DNA from: Panulirus ornatus
Taxonomy: Eukaryota > Arthropoda > Malacostraca > Decapoda > Palinuridae
DNA length: 64,000 nucleotides
Direction: 5' to 3'
Assembly: GCF_036320965.1 (NCBI RefSeq)
Contig: NC_092250.1
Location: 20,538,617-20,602,616, forward strand
Below are positions 60,398 to 64,000 of this stretch, one piece after another (position 1 is the first letter of the stretch; every line of letters begins with the position of its first letter). The notes below the pieces were generated by a model, which was not told where the DNA came from, searched no databases, and saw nothing but the letters and a program-made list of their open reading frames with translations. The translations under genes and the position numbers were made by a program.

Positions 60398-60400
<3 letters not shown>
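58032..60400 (-). mobile_element. LINE-A array copy 3, most complete
   Basis: The longest copy: tail core, short 3' UTR, the 629-codon ORF, and about 290 bp more of the linker. One frameshift near 60180 separates the ORF from the upstream frame that reads ERLSTEWKKVRTKEVREVGE and MACAKDACGMRSVGGG. It is truncated at 60400 against (TA)n, before the endonuclease. Confidence 0.92.
58221..60110 (-). CDS. LINE-A ORF, linker + RT + C-terminal domain, 629 aa
   Basis: The longest ORF in the window. Residues 1-130 are a basic linker (KRKRQEVKRKVQEVKKRANE; NFRENKKMFWKEVNKVRK). RT follows: IKKGGDCTVDW near 160, motif A FMDLEKAYDRVDRD near 265, motif B RQGCVMSPWLFN near 323, motif C LLFADDTALVAD near 373. 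The C-terminal domain has WFGYMERM near 557 and RRRGRPNWRWKD near 585. It copies element RNA by target-primed reverse transcription in this class. The Met is internal to the original polyprotein; the APE endonuclease is absent. No broken catalytic motif is seen, so its RT could still be functional in principle. Confidence 0.92.
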   Translation of the reverse strand: MQGKNANEWEMYKRKRQEVKRKVQEVKKRANESWGERVSLNFRENKKMFWKEVNKVRKIREQMGTSVKGANGEVITSSGDVRRIWSEYFEGLLNVFDDRVADIGCFGRGGVQSKRVRENDLVKREEVVKALQKMKAGKAAGLDGIVMEFIKKGGDCTVDWLVRLFNVCMIHGEVPEDWWNACIVPLYKGKGDKSECSNYRGISLLSIPGKLYGRVLIERVKACTEHQIGTEQCGFRSGRGCVDQVFDLKNVCEKYLEKQMDLYVAFMDLEKAYDRVDRDALWKVLRIYGVGGKLLEAAKSFYRGCKACVRIGREESDWFSVNVGLRQGCVMSPWLFNLFMDGVVREVNARVLERGASMQSVGDERAWEMSQLLFADDTALVADSCEKLQKLVTEFGKVCERRKLRVNVNKSKVIRYSRVEGQVNWEVSLNGEKLEEVKCFRYLGVDLAADGTMEAEVNHRVGERAKILGALKNVWKSRTLSRKAKMGMFEGIVVPTMLYGCEAWAMDRVVRRRMDVLEMRCLRTMCGVRWFDRLSNVRVREMCGNRKSVVERAEEGVLKWFGYMERMSEERLTKRIYVSEVEGTRRRGRPNWRWKDGVKKILCDRGLNMQEGERRARNRVNWSDVVYRG

Positions 60401-60467
<67 letters not shown>
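60401..60467. repeat. (TA)n microsatellite between head-to-head LINE copies
   Basis: About 66 bp of TA between the 5'-truncated minus copy (ends cattcttcca) and the 5'-truncated plus copy (starts gtggaagatgatg). Confidence 0.95.
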
Positions 60468-60470
<3 letters not shown>

Positions 60471-62260
60471 GAAGATGATGTCCAGTAAGGTGGCGGGATT
60501 AGATAGTATTGCACTTGAATTTATTAAGAAAGGGGGTGACTGTGTTGTTGATTGATTGGCAAGGATATTCACTGTATGTATGGATCATGTTGAAATGCCT
60601 GAAGATTGGCAGAATGCATGCATAGTGCAATTGCACAGAGGCAAAGGGGATAAAGGTGAGTATTCAAACTATAGAGGCATAAGTTTGTTGAGTATTCCTG
60701 GGAAATTATATGGGAGGATAGTGAATGAGAGGTTGAAGACATGTACAGAGCATCATATCAGGGAGAAGCAATGTGGTTTCAGAAGTGGTAGAGGATGTGT
60801 GGATCAGGAGTTTGCTTTGAAGAATGTGTGTAAGGAATACTTAGAAAAACAGATGGATTTGTATGTAGCATTTATGGAACTGGAGAAGGCATTTGATAGG
60901 GTTAATAGAGATGCCATGTGGAACGTCTTGATAGTGTATGGTGTGGGAGGTAAGTTGCTAGAAGCAGTGAAAAGTTTTTACCAAGGATGTAAGGCATGTG
61001 TACAAGTAGGAAGAGAGGATAGTGATTGATTCCCAGTGAAGGTCAGTCTATGGCAGAAGTGTGTAATATCCCCATTGTTGTTTACTTTGTTTATGGATGG
61101 TATGGTTAGGGAGGTGAATGCAAGAGTTCTGGAGAGAGGGGTGAGTATGAGTCTATTGGGAATGAGAGGGCCTGGGAAGCGGGTCAGTCATTGTTCGCTG
61201 ATGATATAGACCTGGTGGCTGATTCAAGTGAGAAACTGAAGAAGTGGTGATTGAGTTTGGAAAAGTGTGTGAAAGGAGAAAGTTGAGAGTAAATGTGAAT
61301 AAGAGCAAGGTTATTAGGTTAAGTAGCATTGAGGGAAAAGTCAATTGGGATGTAAGTATAAATGGAGAAAAATTGAAGGAAGTAAGGTGTTTTAGATATC
61401 TGGGAATGAACTTAGCAGCAAATAGAACCATGGAAGAGGAAGTGAGTCACAGGGTGGGGAATGGGGGCAAAGGTTCTGGGAGTGATGAAGAATGTGTAGG
61501 AGGAGAGAATGTTATCTTGGAGAGCAAAAATTAGTATGTTTGAAGGCTAATAGTTCCAACAGTACTATGTGGTTGCGAGGCATGGGCTGTAGATGGATTA
61601 TAGATAGGGTTGAACAGAGAAGGGTGGATGTGTTGGAAATGAAATGTTTGAGGACAATATTGGTGTGAGGTGGTTTGATCGAGTAAGTAATGAGAGGGTA
61701 AGAGAGATGCATGGAAATAAAGAGAGTGTGGTTGAGAGAGGAGAAGAGGGTGTGTTGAAATGGTTTGGACATATAGAAAGAATGAGTGAGGAAAGATTGA
61801 CAAAGAGGATATATGTGTCAGAGGTGGAGGGAAGATGGAGAAGCAGGAGACTAAACTGAAGGTGGAAGGATGGAGTGAAATAGATTTTGAGTAATTGGGG
61901 CCTGAACATACAGGATGGTGAGAGGCGTGCAAGGAATAGAGTGAATTAGAACGATATGGTATACCATGGTTGACGTGCTGTCAGTGGACTCAAACAGGGC
62001 ATGTGAAATGTTTGGGGTAAACCATGGAAAGGTCTTTGGGGTTTGGATGTGGATAGGAAGCTGTGGTTTTGGTGCATTACACATGACAGCTAGAGACTGA
62101 TTGTGAACGAACAAGGCCTTTTTTTGTCTGTTTTCCTAGTGCTCCCTTGCTGAAGCAGGGGTTAGTGATGCTGTTTCCTGTGGGGCGGGGTAGCACTAGG
62201 AATGGATAAAGGCAAGCAAGTATGAATATGTACATGTATATATATGTGTCTGTGTATGTG

Positions 62261-62303
<43 letters not shown>

Positions 62304-62425
62304 GTATGTATATGTGCATGTATGGGCATTTATTTATATATATTTGGATATGAGTGAATGGGCCATTCTTCATTTGTTTCCTGGTGCTACCTAGCTGATG
62401 CAGAAAACATCAATCAAGTATCATA
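60468..62425 (+). mobile_element. Older LINE-A copy, long 3' UTR
   Basis: Plus-strand copy from KVAGLDSIALEFIKKGGDCV through QCGFRSGRGCVDQEFALKNV, FMELEKAFDRVNRDA (motif A), a stop near 61027, a degraded motif B, FADDIDLVAD-type motif C, and frameshifted C-terminal pieces. The Ser-type variant is seen as ttgagtaattggggcctgaa. The long 3' UTR ends in the older tail core (tggtgctacctagctgatgc). It contains a (TA)n (62267-62297). Confidence 0.88.
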
Positions 62426-62439
62426 CATATATATTTTTT

Positions 62440-62662
62440 TTCATACATATTTGCCATTTTCCCAGTTAGTGAGGTAGCATTAAGAACAGAGGACTGAGCC
62501 TTGGAGGAAATATCTTTACTTGGCCCCCTTCTTTGTTCCTTTTGGAAAATCAAAAACAGGAGGGGAGGCTTTCCAGCCTCCTGCTTCTTCCCCTTTTAGT
62601 CACCTTCTACGACACGCAGGGTATATGTGGGAAGTATTCTCTCTCTCCTATCCCCAGGGATG
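62440..62662 (+). repeat. Interspersed repeat S1, copy 3
   Basis: From tttgccattttcccagttag to cctatccccagggatgatat; matches copies at 9311 and 51938. Confidence 0.75.
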
Positions 62663-62669
62663 ATATATA

Positions 62670-62830
62670 TTTATTCATATTTATTATACTTGATCGCCAT
62701 TTTCCGTATCAGAGGCAGCACCAGGAAGCAGACGAAGAATGGCCCATTTACTCATATACATATATATCACATAACCCTCCAATGGTCAGGGTTCGAACCC
62801 AGGACCTTATTTGTGCAGTTAGAAAGAAAA
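62670..62830 (-). repeat. LINE-A older tail plus tRNA-like B box
   Basis: 62690-62775 is an older tail core (gatcgccattttccgtatca). It is followed at 62786-62805 by gtcagggttcgaacccagga, which contains GGTTCGAACCC, a perfect match to the RNA polymerase III B box. This may be the tRNA-derived head of a SINE, but no A box is clear. Confidence 0.4.
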
Positions 62831-62932
62831 GGTAAACTTTGACAATTATTTTGAATATTCATAATATATTTGATAATGATAGTGGGGTTGTTATTATGAA
62901 AATTTCACTATCAAATTTTTTTTATTTCATAG

Positions 62933-63022
62933 GTTGGATGTAATGTTGTTTACAACTGTGGTGACAATGCTGAGTGTTCCTATGATCAAGCTGCTAAAGG
63001 ATACCGTTGCAGGTGTAGGGAG
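62933..63022 (+). CDS. Ndg: Nidogen exon: first part of EGF-like domain 9
   Basis: Residues 560-589, a 90-nt exon with phases 0 and 0. It encodes VGCNVVYNCGDNAECSYDQA, then KGYRCRCRE, carrying five of the six EGF cysteines. The sixth, with the expected G-(Y/F)-x-GDG, must lie in the next exon, which I do not find before the window ends. The acceptor is tttatttcatag at 62932 and the donor gtaggt at 63023. Unlike domains 3 to 8 this domain is split after its fifth cysteine. Confidence 0.85.
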
Positions 63023-63894
63023 GTAGGTAGTTTAAAGAATATGTGATGTTGTTGTAATATTGGAGAATGGGTGTATGCCTCTGGTTATTGTAGGTCTGTA
63101 GGGAGTTATGCTGATTAAGACAAAAGAATATGAGTTATAACCTTTGCTTTGCTTCACCTTCTATGTTTAAAATTGATGTGTACAAGTCTGTGGCTCACTG
63201 TCTTTTAGTTCATAATCCTTTTTGAGTATCATTTGTGTAGCCGTTTTCTGTAGTTATTTTCTGCATTGATTTTACTGATGTCAGTAGATATTTACACATA
63301 TCCCCTATATTTTTTTAGGATTTTTCTTCGGGCCTGAACAATATGCTATACACCATACTGCTTAGATATTTTAGCAAGATGTTGTTGTGGATCATAGTTT
63401 ATATAATTAGTCTGAAAAATGAAAGTACTGTGGCCACAAGTATCAATGGAGGTGACAAATCTCCAGTAGTTAGCTATTTACCAAGTACCTTATATAACCC
63501 AAAATCTGCTATGTTGCCCAAGCCCATTTTATTTCAGGTACTCAGCAGGCATTGAAGAGATCTTGTGTAGAGTCCTTCTTACATCAACATAGATTGCGTT
63601 CTTGCTCAAGCTGTAAGAAAAGGCAATAAGTTGTTTACTTTTTCTTAGTATACCTTAAGATAATCGACACACTTTTTTGGCGACCAACATTGTATGAGCA
63701 GAATATACCCCAGTCATAACTTTGGTGAGCAAAAGGAAAATATAGTAAGAAAAAAGAATGAAGAAATTAATCAGAACTCTCTTGGTGTCTGTAGATCTGC
63801 TATTTAAAGGAAGATGGGTCATAGGAAGAGGAGAAAAAGAAAGAGGGGAGAAAGTTCGACAATTTTGCTGTTAAGGAAAGGAGGTATCATAACT
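63023..63894. other. Intron, nothing recognised
   Basis: I looked for the last part of EGF 9 (GDG-x-x-C) after an AG and did not find it. Confidence 0.4.
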
Positions 63895-63970
63895 GTCAGT
63901 CCTCATGTGGCTGGTGTAACTGAGATGCAGCAGCTAGACATGAGTCATGGGTCCAATCCTTGTTAGAAGG
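63895..63970 (+). repeat. Possible degraded tRNA-derived SINE head
   Basis: tggctggtgtaactgagatg resembles an A box (TGGCNNAGTNGG) and gggtccaatcc, about 40 bp later, a B box. Spacing and order suit a tRNA-derived head; match is imperfect. Confidence 0.3.
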
Positions 63971-64000
63971 GACACATGCACACATTTCATGGTGGCAGTG

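Larger units (their letters stand above)
1801..63022 (+). other. Ndg: Nidogen-like gene, partial (13 internal exons)
   Basis: This entry is the gene model; exons are listed separately. Exons: 1801-1885, 3061-3136, 8873-9060, 12241-12366, 16908-17066, 24346-24635, 29623-29734, 32899-33006, 36948-37094, 40336-40461, 47858-47986, 51616-51746, 62933-63022. Each starts after AG and ends before GT, and the frame runs through all 1767 nt without a stop. The product order is end of a G2F barrel, two EGF-like domains (the second calcium-binding type), three more EGF-like domains, a Pro/Gln spacer, three four-cysteine modules, then four EGF-like domains. Nidogens are secreted basement-membrane glycoproteins with NIDO, G2F, EGF-like and YWTD-propeller parts. 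The G2F end and the many C-x-GDG-x-x-C EGF domains support that family. No start codon, signal peptide or stop codon is in the window. A different G2F-containing matrix protein such as hemicentin is less likely, because a G2F end followed by this EGF run is the nidogen order. Confidence 0.85.

Noticed and set aside
63301..63560. Final part of EGF 9 as a small exon after ttttttag
   Set aside because: The frames after this AG give no G-x-GDG-x-x-C and no cysteine at the needed position.

Overview
This is a eukaryotic window dominated by introns and repeats, carrying one multi-exon host gene on the + strand. Reading the EGF-like segments through canonical AG/GT borders gives thirteen exons between 1801 and 63022. 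Their phases chain without a break (0-1, 1-2, 2-1, 1-1, 1-1, 1-0, 0-1, 1-1, 1-1, 1-1, 1-1, 1-0, 0-0) and encode exactly 589 residues. The first exon encodes the last strand of a nidogen G2F barrel. It is followed by EGF-like domains, a Pro/Gln-rich spacer, three tiny four-cysteine modules and more EGF-like domains. The order fits nidogen (entactin), a secreted basement-membrane linker of laminin, collagen IV and perlecan. The 5' part (NIDO domain, most of G2F) and 3' part (expected YWTD propeller) lie outside the window. Long introns, (TA)n/(CA)n microsatellites and the repeat families suggest an arthropod, most likely a decapod crustacean; that assignment rests on memory of similar repeats and is not proven here.

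The introns (about 1.2 to 11.2 kb) are packed with non-LTR retrotransposons. The dominant young family (here 'LINE-A') has an RT with motif A (FMDLEKAYDRVD), motif B (RQGCVMSPWLFN) and motif C (FADD), and a C-terminal WFGHMERM...GRPNWRWKD domain. Its 3' end finishes in a tail core seen many times (ctcccgcgtttgcgaggtag on the complementary strand). Copies lie at 1-447, 823-1621, 3571-8640, 17386-19345, 22249-23695, 26049-27688, 33421-35500, 50703-51510, 52227-54229 and 54305-62425. Three minus-strand copies stand head to tail at 54771-60400, each bracketed by (TA)n; the last has a 629-codon ORF. A more decayed related family with an APE-type endonuclease lies at 19372-21540 and 48320-50702. CR1-like relics (2600-2900, 11040-11700, 14090-16420, 24830-25060, 31000-31620, 31690-32300, 40980-41790) and another FADD-bearing relic (12400-13260) are much older.

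The intron from 40462 to 47857 holds a local satellite array (43191 to about 47725) of thirteen units of 346 or 355 bp. It also holds a decayed duplicate of the preceding EGF exon (40795-40858). Other repeats are two short interspersed families (S1, S2), a minisatellite-bearing repeat (R5), a 23-bp minisatellite and several (TA)n tracts. No rRNA, tRNA, CRISPR or bacterial feature was seen.

The biology is thus one extracellular-matrix gene whose modular exons survive, in frame, in a large retrotransposon-built landscape. The points most worth checking are the C-x4-C-x-C-x12-C triplet in the protein, the mosaic satellite, the relic exon, the 3' UTR deletion that marks the youngest LINE-A subfamily, and the association of that subfamily with (TA)n tracts.
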